A DNA stretch of 5,346 nt from DASVDK01 sp036562265 [NCBI: Thermodesulfobacteriota bacterium] (GTDB lineage: Bacteria > DASVDK01): the NCBI GenBank assembly GCA_036562265.1, contig DATCKS010000252.1, positions 1-5,346 on the forward strand, in the 5' to 3' direction. The translations under genes were made by a program, and so were the position numbers. Positions 1-5,346 of this stretch are shown in pieces. The notes beneath the pieces are model-generated. The model was not told where the DNA came from and did not search any database. It was given only the letters and a program-made list of their open reading frames with translations. The number at the start of each line of letters is the position of its first letter. Within the stretch, counting starts at the first letter, position 1.

Positions 1-1089
1 GAGCCCGTAGAGCGTCGGCGCGGCGGCGCCGGCGCCGATGCCGACCGTGTAGAAGAGCCCGTAGGCGCGGGCGCGCCGCGTCGGCACGACGAAGTCGGCC
101 ACCGTCCCGTAGAGGACCGACGACGTCCCGTTGAGCGCCACGCCGAGCACCGGCAGGAGGGCCAGCGCGCCGCCAAGGGGCGAGAGCACCACGCCGAGCA
201 TCAGGGCGGCGGTCGCCGCCTCGGTGAGGACCACCGTCCGGATGATCCCCACCCGCTCGGCCACGGCGCCGCAGACGAACTTCCCCACGGCGCCCCCCGC
301 GAAGACGAGGGCGAGGGCGACGCCGACGGTCTCGACCCCCGACCCCTTGGCGATCAGCACGAACGGCAGCAGCGTGAGGAAGCCGGTCCGGGTGGCGCTG
401 TCGATGCCGTGGACGGCGCTGAGGGCCTGGAAGCCCCAGACGTCCCGGATGCCCCAGCCCACCGGCCGGGCCGGCGCCTCGGCGTCGGCCGCCTCCCGCG
501 GCGGCCGGGCCCCCAGGCCGAGGCGCGCCAGGACCGCGGCGAGGAGGAGCGCCGCGCCGAGCCCGATGGCGCCGTAGGCCGCCACGGCGGTCTGCCAGCC
601 GAGCGCGGCCGAGGCGGCGCCGATCAGGGCCGGCACGGTAACCTTGCCCAGGTCGCCCGAGAAGTTGTAGGTCCCGAGCGCCACCCGCAGCGGGCCTCCC
701 TCGTACGCGCGCGAGGTGAGGGAGGCCGAGAGGGGATGCTGCACGCCCGAGCCGAGGCCGGCGAGCAGGAGGAGGACGAGGAGCGGGAGGTAGCCGCCCG
801 TGGTCGCCGCGACGACGAAGCCGGCGCCGACCACGGCCGTACCGACCGCCAGGAGGCGCGCCTCGCCGATACGCTCGGCCAGGAACCCGGCCGGGATCTG
901 GAACGCCGACATCGCCCCGGAATAGACGCTGCGCAGGAGGCCCGCCTGGGCCAGCGTCAGCGAGAACTCCCGCGTCCAGATCGGCAACAGGACGTAGAGC
1001 AGGTCCGCGAAGCCGTCGTGGAGGAAGTGAACGGTGCTGGTGGTGGCAAGGGTGGCTCGGGCCCTGCGATCGGACACGGGTCGGATCAT
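1..1089 (-). CDS. MFS transporter, fosmidomycin-resistance (Fsr)-like, C-terminus cut off by window edge
   Basis: Inner-membrane major facilitator superfamily protein, probably a proton-coupled exporter of a small molecule. Reading the minus strand from the ATG at 1089-1087 gives 363 open codons to the window edge; roughly the last transmembrane helix is missing. Visible features: a short charged N-terminus; HFLHDGFADLLYVLLP at residues 21-36 leading into helix 1; FSLTLAQAGLL at 42-52; an MFS motif-A-like loop GFLAERIGEARLL at 68-80; GSGVQHPLSAS at 113-123; YNFSGDLGKV at 141-150; a charged Pro/Ala-rich central loop around 192-212; and a second motif-A-like loop (AERVG, 277-281) in the second half. 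The FSLT..Q.GL and GSGV.HP motifs match the Fsr branch as I remember it, so the subfamily call is by recollection. The drug or metabolite exported is unknown. It is transcribed divergently from the phosphate-transporter gene. No clear Shine-Dalgarno precedes the ATG; a GTG at codon 5 (1077-1075) is an alternative start. Confidence 0.85.
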   Translation of the reverse strand, partial: MIRPVSDRRARATLATTSTVHFLHDGFADLLYVLLPIWTREFSLTLAQAGLLRSVYSGAMSAFQIPAGFLAERIGEARLLAVGTAVVGAGFVVAATTGGYLPLLVLLLLAGLGSGVQHPLSASLTSRAYEGGPLRVALGTYNFSGDLGKVTVPALIGAASAALGWQTAVAAYGAIGLGAALLLAAVLARLGLGARPPREAADAEAPARPVGWGIRDVWGFQALSAVHGIDSATRTGFLTLLPFVLIAKGSGVETVGVALALVFAGGAVGKFVCGAVAERVGIIRTVVLTEAATAALMLGVVLSPLGGALALLPVLGVALNGTSSVLYGTVADFVVPTRRARAYGLFYTVGIGAGAAAPTLYGL

Positions 1090-1113
1090 CCCACAGGCTT
1101 GACCGGCGGTCAA
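1085..1113 (-). promoter_or_regulatory. Possible sigma70-type promoter for the MFS gene
   Basis: On the minus strand TTGACC (plus coordinates 1108-1113) stands 17 nt upstream of GATGAT (1085-1090), matching the -35 consensus 5/6 and the -10 consensus 4/6. The -10 overlaps the annotated ATG. If this promoter is real, transcription would start near codon 5, which is GTG, giving a leaderless or nearly leaderless message. The -35 is one half of the palindrome in this gap. Promoter calls from hexamers alone are weak, especially in a non-model organism. Confidence 0.3.
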
Positions 1114-1121
1114 ATTCCTGT
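1093..1121. promoter_or_regulatory. Palindromic candidate operator between divergent genes
   Basis: The core TTGACCGGCGGTCAA at 1099-1113 has perfect 6-bp arms around a 3-bp centre. It is flanked by a second pair of matching arms, ACAGG at 1093-1097 and CCTGT at 1117-1121, offset by 1 and 3 bp. The size and symmetry are typical of sites bound by dimeric repressors such as TetR, MarR or GntR family proteins; no regulator gene is in the window, so the binder is unknown. It begins 4 bp upstream of the MFS ATG and touches the proposed -35 of the rightward promoter, so a bound protein could control both directions. As RNA the same bases would form a hairpin just before the MFS start. Confidence 0.5.
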
Positions 1122-1147
1122 CACATACGGCAAACCGCAGTTAGAAT
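1118..1147 (+). promoter_or_regulatory. Possible promoter for the rightward gene cluster
   Basis: CTGTCA at 1118-1123 (4/6 to the -35 consensus) lies 18 nt from TAGAAT at 1142-1147 (5/6 to the -10 consensus). This is within the most AT-rich stretch of the window (about 1112-1168), which supports promoter function. Transcription would begin near 1154 and give a leader of about 15 nt containing the Shine-Dalgarno of the next gene. The -35 overlaps the right arm of the palindrome. It is inferred from consensus matching only. Confidence 0.4.
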
Positions 1148-1159
1148 TCCGAAAACCCT

Positions 1160-1165
1160 GAGGAA
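1160..1165 (+). promoter_or_regulatory. Ribosome binding site deciding the GTG start at 1169
   Basis: GAGGAA lies 3 nt before GTG 1169-1171. It supports that GTG as the start of the phosphate-transporter gene: it is the only purine-rich anti-16S match nearby, and translation from the GTG gives a hydrophobic N-terminus typical of the family. Confidence 0.6.
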
Positions 1166-1168
1166 ATC

Positions 1169-2803
1169 GTGAGCCCTCTCGCCACCGCCACCCTCCTCGG
1201 CGCCATCGCCCTCCTCCTCTACGGCATCCGCCTGGCCGGCGACGGCATCCAGAAGGCGGCCGGGGGCCGGATCCGGCGGCTGCTCGGCGTGGTGACGAAG
1301 AACCGCCTGGTGGCGTTCGGGGTGGGGGCGGCCGCCGCGGCGCTCCTGCAGTCGTCGTCGGCGACCGTCGCCATGCTCGTCGGCTTCGTCTCGGCCGGGC
1401 TCATGACGCTGCCGCAGACGATCGCGGTGCTCCTCGGCGCGAACGTCGGCACGACGCTCACGCCCCAGCTCGTCGCCTTCCGCGTCTTCGACCTGGCGGT
1501 GCCCATCGCCGGGCTCGGCGTGGCGCTGTCGATGTGGGGCTGGTCGTCGCGCGCGCGCCACGTCGGCCAGGCGGTGCTCGGCTTCGGCTTCGTCTTCCTG
1601 GCGCTCCACCTGGCGACGACGACCATGGCGCCCCTGCGGGACGATCCGTTCTTCACCCTCGTGCTCCAGACCCTCAGGGACCACCCGGGCTGGACGCTGC
1701 TCCTGGCCGCCGGCTTCACGGCGCTCGTCCACTCCTCGGCCGCCACGCTCGTCCTCGCCCTCGGCCTCGCGCACCAGGGGCTCGTCGACCTGGCCGGCGC
1801 GATGCCGATCGTCCTCGGCGCGAACCTCGGCACGACGGCGGCGGCGATCGAGACGGCGGTCGGGGCCAAGCGAGACGCCCAGCAGACGGCGGCCGCGCAC
1901 GTCATCGCGAAGGCCATCGGGCTCGCGGTCGCCTTCCCGCTGATGGAGCCGTTCGCGCGCCTCGTCGCCGCGACGAGCGACGACCTCGCGCGCCAGATCG
2001 CCAACGCGCACACCATCTTCAACGTCGCGCTCGCGATCGGCCTCCTGCCGGTCACGGGGCTCCTCGCCGGCCTCGTGCGCCGTCTGCTGCCGCCGCGGCC
2101 GGCGAGCGAGGAGCCCTTCGGCCCGAAGTACCTCGACGAGCGGGTCCTCGAGTCGCCGCCGGTCGCCTTCGGCCAGGCGGCGCGCGAGGTGCTCCGCATG
2201 GCGGACATCGTGCAGACGATGGTCCGCGAGTCGATTCGCGCCTTCGAGGGGCACGACCTCGACCTGGTGCAGCGGATCGAGGACATGGACGACCAGGTCG
2301 ACCGCCTCGACCGCGAGGTGAAGCTCTTCCTCACCAAGCTCTCGAAGTCGGGGCTCACCGAGGCGCAGGCGGCCCGCGAACTCGAGCTGATCGCGTTCTC
2401 GACCGACCTCGAGGCGGTCGGCGACATCGTCGACAAGAACCTCATGTCGCTCGCGCGCAAGCGGATCAAGCAGGGCGTCACCTTCTCGGCCGAGGGGTGG
2501 CGCGAGATCCGCGACTTCCACGCGAAGGTCTGCGAGAACCTCGAGCTCGCGGTCTCGGCCTTCGCCACGCGCGACGCCGATCTGGCGCGCACGCTCCTGC
2601 GCCACAAGAACCGCCTCGGCGAGATCGAGCGGGCCCTCAACGCCGCGCACGTCGACCGCCTCCACCGCGGCCTGCGCGAGTCGATCGAGACCTCGTCGAT
2701 CCACCTCGACCTCCTCTCGAACCTCGAGCGGATCAACTCCCACGTGACGAACGTGGCCTACACGATCCTCGAGGCGGCGGCCTCGGACGACGGCGACGGC
2801 TAG
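1169..2803 (+). CDS. Na+/phosphate cotransporter family protein with C-terminal PhoU-like domain (YjbB/NptA type)
   Basis: Inner-membrane protein of 544 residues in the Na/Pi cotransporter (SLC34-like, NptA/YjbB) family, expected to move inorganic phosphate; E. coli YjbB has been linked to phosphate export, so the direction here is uncertain. Two inverted-repeat halves each carry the family signature: QSSSAT at 61-66 with GANVGTT at 90-96, and VHSSAAT at 187-193 with GANLGTT at 218-224. HTIFN at 281-285 is also typical. Hydrophobic segments run to about residue 306. The cytoplasmic region from about 335 to 535 is helical and PhoU-like, with DLEAVGDIVDKN at 413-424 and NLERINSHVTNVAY at 518-531 corresponding to the two E..GD/E.I..H metal-binding repeats of PhoU. 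The length matches the usual two-domain architecture. It starts with GTG and ends at TAG 2801-2803, 19 bp before the lyase gene with no visible terminator. Regulation by phosphate is plausible, but no Pho box was recognised. Confidence 0.93.
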   Translation: MSPLATATLLGAIALLLYGIRLAGDGIQKAAGGRIRRLLGVVTKNRLVAFGVGAAAAALLQSSSATVAMLVGFVSAGLMTLPQTIAVLLGANVGTTLTPQLVAFRVFDLAVPIAGLGVALSMWGWSSRARHVGQAVLGFGFVFLALHLATTTMAPLRDDPFFTLVLQTLRDHPGWTLLLAAGFTALVHSSAATLVLALGLAHQGLVDLAGAMPIVLGANLGTTAAAIETAVGAKRDAQQTAAAHVIAKAIGLAVAFPLMEPFARLVAATSDDLARQIANAHTIFNVALAIGLLPVTGLLAGLVRRLLPPRPASEEPFGPKYLDERVLESPPVAFGQAAREVLRMADIVQTMVRESIRAFEGHDLDLVQRIEDMDDQVDRLDREVKLFLTKLSKSGLTEAQAARELELIAFSTDLEAVGDIVDKNLMSLARKRIKQGVTFSAEGWREIRDFHAKVCENLELAVSAFATRDADLARTLLRHKNRLGEIERALNAAHVDRLHRGLRESIETSSIHLDLLSNLERINSHVTNVAYTILEAAASDDGDG

Positions 2804-2822
2804 CGCACGCTAAGATGGGGCA

Positions 2823-3683
2823 ATGGAACCCCGCACCCGACTACGCCGCCGACTGATCGAGGGTCCCATCATCGTCGCCCCGGGCGCCTACGACGCGCTC
2901 GTGGCCCGGCTGATCGAGCAGGCCGGGTTCGAGGCGGTCTACCTCTCCGGAGCCGGCGTGAGCTACACGCGGCTCGGCCGCCCGGACATCGGGCTCCTCT
3001 CGTTCACCGAGATGGTCCAGGTGTGCGAGGCGATGGCCGAGGCGGTCGGCATCCCGATCATCGCCGACGGCGACACCGGGTACGGCAACGCCCTCAACGT
3101 GCAGCGGACCGTGCGCGCCTACGAGCGGGCCGGCGTCGCCGCCATCCAGCTCGAGGACCAGACCTTCCCGAAGCGCTGCGGCCATCTCTCCGGCAAGGCG
3201 GTGACGTCGGCCGACGAGATGGTCGGCAAGATCAAGGCCGCCTGCGACGCGCGGCGCGACCCGGACTTCCTCGTCGTCGCCCGCACCGACGCCCGCGCCA
3301 CGCACGGGATGGACGAGGCGCTCGACCGGGCCCGCCGCTACGCGGAGGCCGGCGCGGACGTCCTCTTCGTCGAGGCGCCCGAGAGCGTCGAGGAACTGCG
3401 TGCGGTGCCGCCGGCGCTGCCGCGGCCCTGTCTCGCCAACATGGTGGAGCGGGGGCGGACGCCGCTCGTCCGGGCCGCCGATCTCGACGCCATGGGCTAC
3501 CGCATCGTCATCTTCCCCAACGCCGTCACCCGGTTCATCGCCCGCCAGGCGGCGGGTTTCCTTGCGCGCCTCGCAGCCGAGGGGGGGACGGCGGGGCTCC
3601 TCGACGAGATGATCGGGTTCGAGGACTTCAATCGTCTCCTCGGCCTCGCCGATGTGCGAGCGGCCGAGGAGCGTTACCGGTAA
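2823..3683 (+). CDS. Isocitrate lyase/PEP mutase superfamily C-C lyase (2-hydroxydicarboxylate lyase type)
   Basis: Cytoplasmic TIM-barrel enzyme of 286 residues, the usual length for methylisocitrate lyase (PrpB), 2,3-dimethylmalate lyase and relatives. These cleave a 2-hydroxy acid retro-aldol fashion with Mg2+, giving pyruvate or glyoxylate plus a carboxylic acid. Visible features: [13 protein letters not shown] near 18-30; LSGAGVS at 41-47; metal-site motif DGDTGYGN at 82-89 (D82, D84); QLEDQ at 109-113 (E111, D112); gating-loop signature PKRCGH at 116-121 with the catalytic Cys at 119; ARTDA at 153-157; FVEAPES at 182-188 (E184); and NMVERGRTP at 206-214. The KRCGH loop argues for a lyase and against PEP mutase, which has a different loop after EDK. 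Databases often label such proteins carboxyvinyl-carboxyphosphonate phosphorylmutase or oxaloacetate decarboxylase, so the exact substrate is unassigned. The ATG at 2823 has only a weak GGGG-type ribosome site (2817-2820), but the N-terminus fits the family. Confidence 0.88.
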   Translation: MEPRTRLRRRLIEGPIIVAPGAYDALVARLIEQAGFEAVYLSGAGVSYTRLGRPDIGLLSFTEMVQVCEAMAEAVGIPIIADGDTGYGNALNVQRTVRAYERAGVAAIQLEDQTFPKRCGHLSGKAVTSADEMVGKIKAACDARRDPDFLVVARTDARATHGMDEALDRARRYAEAGADVLFVEAPESVEELRAVPPALPRPCLANMVERGRTPLVRAADLDAMGYRIVIFPNAVTRFIARQAAGFLARLAAEGGTAGLLDEMIGFEDFNRLLGLADVRAAEERYR

Positions 3684-3694
3684 CGATCGCACGC

Positions 3695-3699
3695 GGAGG
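3695..3699 (+). promoter_or_regulatory. Ribosome binding site for the substrate-binding protein
   Basis: GGAGG lies 4 nt before ATG 3704 and 10 nt before a second in-frame ATG at 3710. It fixes the start to this pair. The same frame is open upstream to about 3023, but that part lies over the lyase gene and is a shadow. The choice between the two ATGs changes the protein by only two residues. Confidence 0.75.
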
Positions 3700-3703
3700 T
3701 GTC

Positions 3704-4750
3704 ATGTCGATGCTCACCCGCCGTCACACGCTGGCTGCGCTCGGGGCCGCCGGCGCCGCCTCGCTCCTCCCGGGCTTCGCGCGCCGCGCCCGCGCGCAGG
3801 GCACCCGCAAGGTCGTTCTCACCCAGTCCACCGACGGGTTCCTCTACGTGCCGATCCAGGTGGCGCGTGCCCGGCGCTACTTCGAGGCGGAGGGGATCGA
3901 GCCGGAGGTCGTCGTCACCGGCGGCGGGTCGAAGGCGATCGCGGCCGTCGTGGGCGGCAGCGCCCACGTCTACGTCGGCAACGCCGCCTCGCAGGTGAAC
4001 GCGCTGTCGAAGGGCCAGCCGCTCCTCAGCTTCGCGGCGGTCATGACCCAGTTCGCGAGCAACCTCGTCATGCAGGGCGACCTGGCGCGCGAGCGCGGCA
4101 TCGGCGCGGCAAGCTCCGTGGCGGACAAGGTCGCGGCGCTCAAGGGCCTCAAGGTCGGCATCACGGCGCCGGGGAGCGCCACCGACCAGATCCTCCGCTA
4201 CCTGCTCCAGAAGCAGGGGATCCAGCCCGACCGCGACGTCACCGTCATCCCGGTCGGCGGCAGCGGGCCGATGATCGCCGCCTTCTCGCAGAAGCGGATC
4301 GACGCGTTCGTCCTCTCCTCGCCGACGGCCGAGACGGCCGTCGTCAAGCACGGCGGCGTCATGCTCATCAACTTCTCCCGCGGCGAGTACGAGCCGCTCG
4401 CCGGCATCCTCTACATGAGCCTGATCGCCAAGAAGGACTGGCTCGAGCAGAACGGCGAGACCGCCGTGGCGGTCTGCCGGGCCCTCGCCAGGGCCGAGCG
4501 GCTCATCAACGAGAAGCCGCAGGAGGCCAAGGCGGCCATCGGCAGCTTCTACGAGAAGACCGAGCCGGCCGTCTTCGACCAGGCGTGGGAGAGCAACGTC
4601 AAGGCGTACCCGCCGACGCCGGTCATCGCCGCCGCGGCCATGCAGAAGGCGATCGACTTCATGAACGCCACCGAGGAGGAGAAGACCAGCGTGACGGTCG
4701 CGCAGGCGATGGACAACCGCTACGCCGAGGCGGCGGTCAGGGGGTTGTAG
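3704..4750 (+). CDS. ABC transporter substrate-binding protein, NMT1/SsuA/TauA-like, Tat signal
   Basis: Periplasmic solute-binding protein of 348 residues for an ABC importer of the nitrate/sulfonate/pyrimidine-precursor (NMT1/THI5-like) type. The N-terminus has a twin-arginine motif TRRHTLA at residues 5-11, a hydrophobic Ala/Leu/Gly stretch at about 9-25, a basic c-region (ARRARA) and a likely signal peptidase site after A31. The mature protein opens with a beta strand KVVLTQS, then [20 protein letters not shown] (45-64), the usual first lobe. [26 protein letters not shown] (82-107) is the family ligand-site region, and [23 protein letters not shown] (147-168) starts the second lobe. The ligand cannot be told from sequence. 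It sits 20 bp after the lyase gene and 8 bp before the LeuC-like gene, so its ligand is probably a substrate or precursor for those enzymes. No permease or ATPase gene is in the window. Confidence 0.9.
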   Translation: MSMLTRRHTLAALGAAGAASLLPGFARRARAQGTRKVVLTQSTDGFLYVPIQVARARRYFEAEGIEPEVVVTGGGSKAIAAVVGGSAHVYVGNAASQVNALSKGQPLLSFAAVMTQFASNLVMQGDLARERGIGAASSVADKVAALKGLKVGITAPGSATDQILRYLLQKQGIQPDRDVTVIPVGGSGPMIAAFSQKRIDAFVLSSPTAETAVVKHGGVMLINFSRGEYEPLAGILYMSLIAKKDWLEQNGETAVAVCRALARAERLINEKPQEAKAAIGSFYEKTEPAVFDQAWESNVKAYPPTPVIAAAAMQKAIDFMNATEEEKTSVTVAQAMDNRYAEAAVRGL

Positions 4751-4754
4751 GAGG
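4749..4754 (+). promoter_or_regulatory. Ribosome binding site overlapping the stop codon of the upstream gene
   Basis: AGGAGG overlaps the TAG stop (4748-4750) of the binding-protein gene and lies 4 nt before ATG 4759. A ribosome ending translation upstream covers this site, which suggests translational coupling of the binding protein and the LeuC-like enzyme. Confidence 0.7.
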
Positions 4755-4758
4755 AGGC

Positions 4759-5346
4759 ATGGCGCCTCGGACGCTCTTCGAGAAGGTCTGGGCGCGGCAC
4801 GTCGTCGCCGAGGGTCCCGGCGGGCAGACGCTCCTCTACATCGACCGCCTCCTGATCCACGAGGGCGGCTTCCACGCCTTCGAGACGCTCAGGCAGTCGG
4901 GGCGGCGCGTGCGCCGCCCCGACGCGGTCTTCGCGACGCCGGACCACTACGTCCCCACGGTGGGACGCGCGGCCGGCATCGCCGACCCCGAGGCCCGCAT
5001 GCGGGTCGAGAGCCTGCGCGCCGACACGCGGGCGGCCGGCATCACCCTCTTCGACCTCGACGATCCGCGCCAGGGGATCGTCCACGTGATCGGCCCCGAG
5101 CAGGGGATCACCCAGCCGGGCCTCACCATCGTCTGCGGCGACTCGCACACCTCGACGCACGGCGCCTTCGGCGCCCTGGCCTTCGGCATCGGCGCCTCTG
5201 AGGTCGCCCACGTGCTCGCCACGCAGACGCTCTGGCAGCGCAAGCCGAAGGCGATGCGCATCCGCGTGGAGGGGGAGCGGCCCCCGGGCGTCACGGCCAA
5301 GGACGTGATCCTCGGCATCATCGCCGCGATCGGCGCGGGCGGGGGA
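4759..5346 (+). CDS. LeuC-like 3-isopropylmalate dehydratase/aconitase-family large subunit, 3' end beyond window
   Basis: The N-terminal 196 residues of a protein expected to be about 420-470 long. LeuC with LeuD isomerises 2-isopropylmalate to 3-isopropylmalate by dehydration and rehydration, using a [4Fe-4S] cluster in the cytoplasm. Visible motifs: [12 protein letters not shown] (5-16), [11 protein letters not shown] (25-35), VRRPD (51-55), DHYVPT (62-67), [16 protein letters not shown] (106-121), [20 protein letters not shown] (126-145), [10 protein letters not shown] (151-160), and [12 protein letters not shown] (177-188). The three cluster cysteines lie later in the family and are outside the window. 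Two points differ from textbook LeuC: DHYVPT instead of the common DHNVPT, and GGFHAF replacing the usual VTSPQAF after LIHE, one residue shorter. With its neighbours, a lyase and a solute-binding protein, this suggests a catabolic paralogue rather than the leucine-pathway enzyme, but a biosynthetic role is not excluded. The start is supported by a strong ribosome site. Confidence 0.88.
   Translation, partial: MAPRTLFEKVWARHVVAEGPGGQTLLYIDRLLIHEGGFHAFETLRQSGRRVRRPDAVFATPDHYVPTVGRAAGIADPEARMRVESLRADTRAAGITLFDLDDPRQGIVHVIGPEQGITQPGLTIVCGDSHTSTHGAFGALAFGIGASEVAHVLATQTLWQRKPKAMRIRVEGERPPGVTAKDVILGIIAAIGAGGG
4896..4923. repeat. Perfect 13-bp inverted repeat with 2-bp centre inside the LeuC-like gene
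   Basis: Arms at 4896-4908 and 4911-4923 are exact reverse complements, around a GT centre, almost all G/C. The arms encode S-G-R-R-V-R-R-P-D of the LeuC-like protein. The Arg-rich, family-conserved VRRPD sequence plus C/G-ending codons explains much of the symmetry. In mRNA it could form a very stable hairpin (about 12 bp with a 4-nt loop) some 140 nt into the gene. It is not followed by a T-run, so it does not look like an intrinsic terminator. Confidence 0.6.

Noticed and set aside
131-1161. Plus-strand open frames at 131-577 and 409-1161
   Set aside because: They lie opposite the MFS gene, are Arg/Ala/Gly/Pro-rich and lack recognisable motifs, whereas the minus-strand frame gives a clear 11-12 helix transporter.
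1121-2743. Long open frame (about 540 codons) on the minus strand antisense to the phosphate-transporter gene, and another of about 505 codons at 1219-2736
   Set aside because: The translations are Arg/Glu/Asp- or Arg/Ser-rich, without domains or family motifs, as expected of antisense frames in GC-rich coding DNA. The plus strand has unmistakable Na/Pi and PhoU motifs.
2804-2822. Possible terminator or promoter between the phosphate-transporter and lyase genes
   Set aside because: The 19-bp gap shows no hairpin, no T-run and no -35/-10 pair.
1-3683. A phosphonate/phosphorus theme: Fsr-like exporter (fosmidomycin is a phosphonate), phosphate transporter, and a PEP mutase superfamily protein together
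   Set aside because: The PEP mutase superfamily member has the KRCGH lyase loop, not the PEP mutase loop, and no phosphonate biosynthesis or degradation gene is present. The Fsr-like label does not establish the substrate.
3023-3703. N-terminal extension of the binding-protein frame back to 3023
   Set aside because: This stretch overlaps the lyase gene and is Arg/Gly/Pro-rich nonsense. The real start at 3704 has a ribosome site and a signal peptide.
4324-4342. 7-bp inverted repeat with a 5-nt loop in the binding-protein gene
   Set aside because: It is short, within coding sequence, has no T-run, and is easily produced by repeated Thr-Ala codons in GC-rich DNA.
2841-5321. Minus-strand frames at 2841-3692, 3674-4351, 4720-5211 and 4947-5321
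   Set aside because: They are shadows of the lyase, binding-protein and LeuC-like genes, with biased composition and no motifs.

Overview
The window is a very GC-rich piece of bacterial chromosome (roughly 70% G+C by eye). It is almost fully coding, with short intergenic gaps and strong third-position G/C bias. Genes start with ATG or GTG, and the secreted protein has a Tat-type signal. This suits a GC-rich environmental proteobacterium or a Rokubacteria/Methylomirabilota-like lineage. The sequence alone does not settle the taxon, and no marker gene is present. I saw no tRNA, rRNA, CRISPR array, insertion sequence or integration signature.

Layout: (1) Positions 1-1089, minus strand: an MFS efflux-type transporter resembling the fosmidomycin-resistance (Fsr) branch, cut off at its C-terminus by the window edge. 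(2) Positions 1090-1168: a 79-bp divergent intergenic region, locally AT-richer. It holds a 15-bp near-perfect palindrome nested in a longer imperfect one and plausible promoters facing both ways. (3) Positions 1169-2803, plus: a Na+/phosphate cotransporter-family protein with a C-terminal PhoU-like domain. (4) Positions 2823-3683, plus: an isocitrate lyase/PEP mutase superfamily C-C lyase carrying the KRCGH catalytic signature. (5) Positions 3704-4750, plus: a Tat-exported NMT1/SsuA-type ABC substrate-binding protein. (6) Positions 4759-5346, plus: the N-terminal 196 residues of an aconitase-family LeuC-like dehydratase/isomerase large subunit, cut off by the window edge.

The four plus-strand genes are separated by 19, 20 and 8 bp with no visible terminator, so they may be one transcript. 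The last three look like a functional unit: a binding protein that captures a small molecule, a LeuC-type hydro-lyase/isomerase, and a lyase that cleaves 2-hydroxy (alkyl)dicarboxylates. The same enzyme logic is known from aconitase + isocitrate lyase, the methylcitrate cycle, and dimethylmaleate hydratase + dimethylmalate lyase of nicotinate fermentation. A catabolic module for a substituted malate/succinate is therefore a reasonable hypothesis. The substrate cannot be read from the sequence, and the small (LeuD-like) subunit and the ABC permease/ATPase would have to lie beyond the window or elsewhere.
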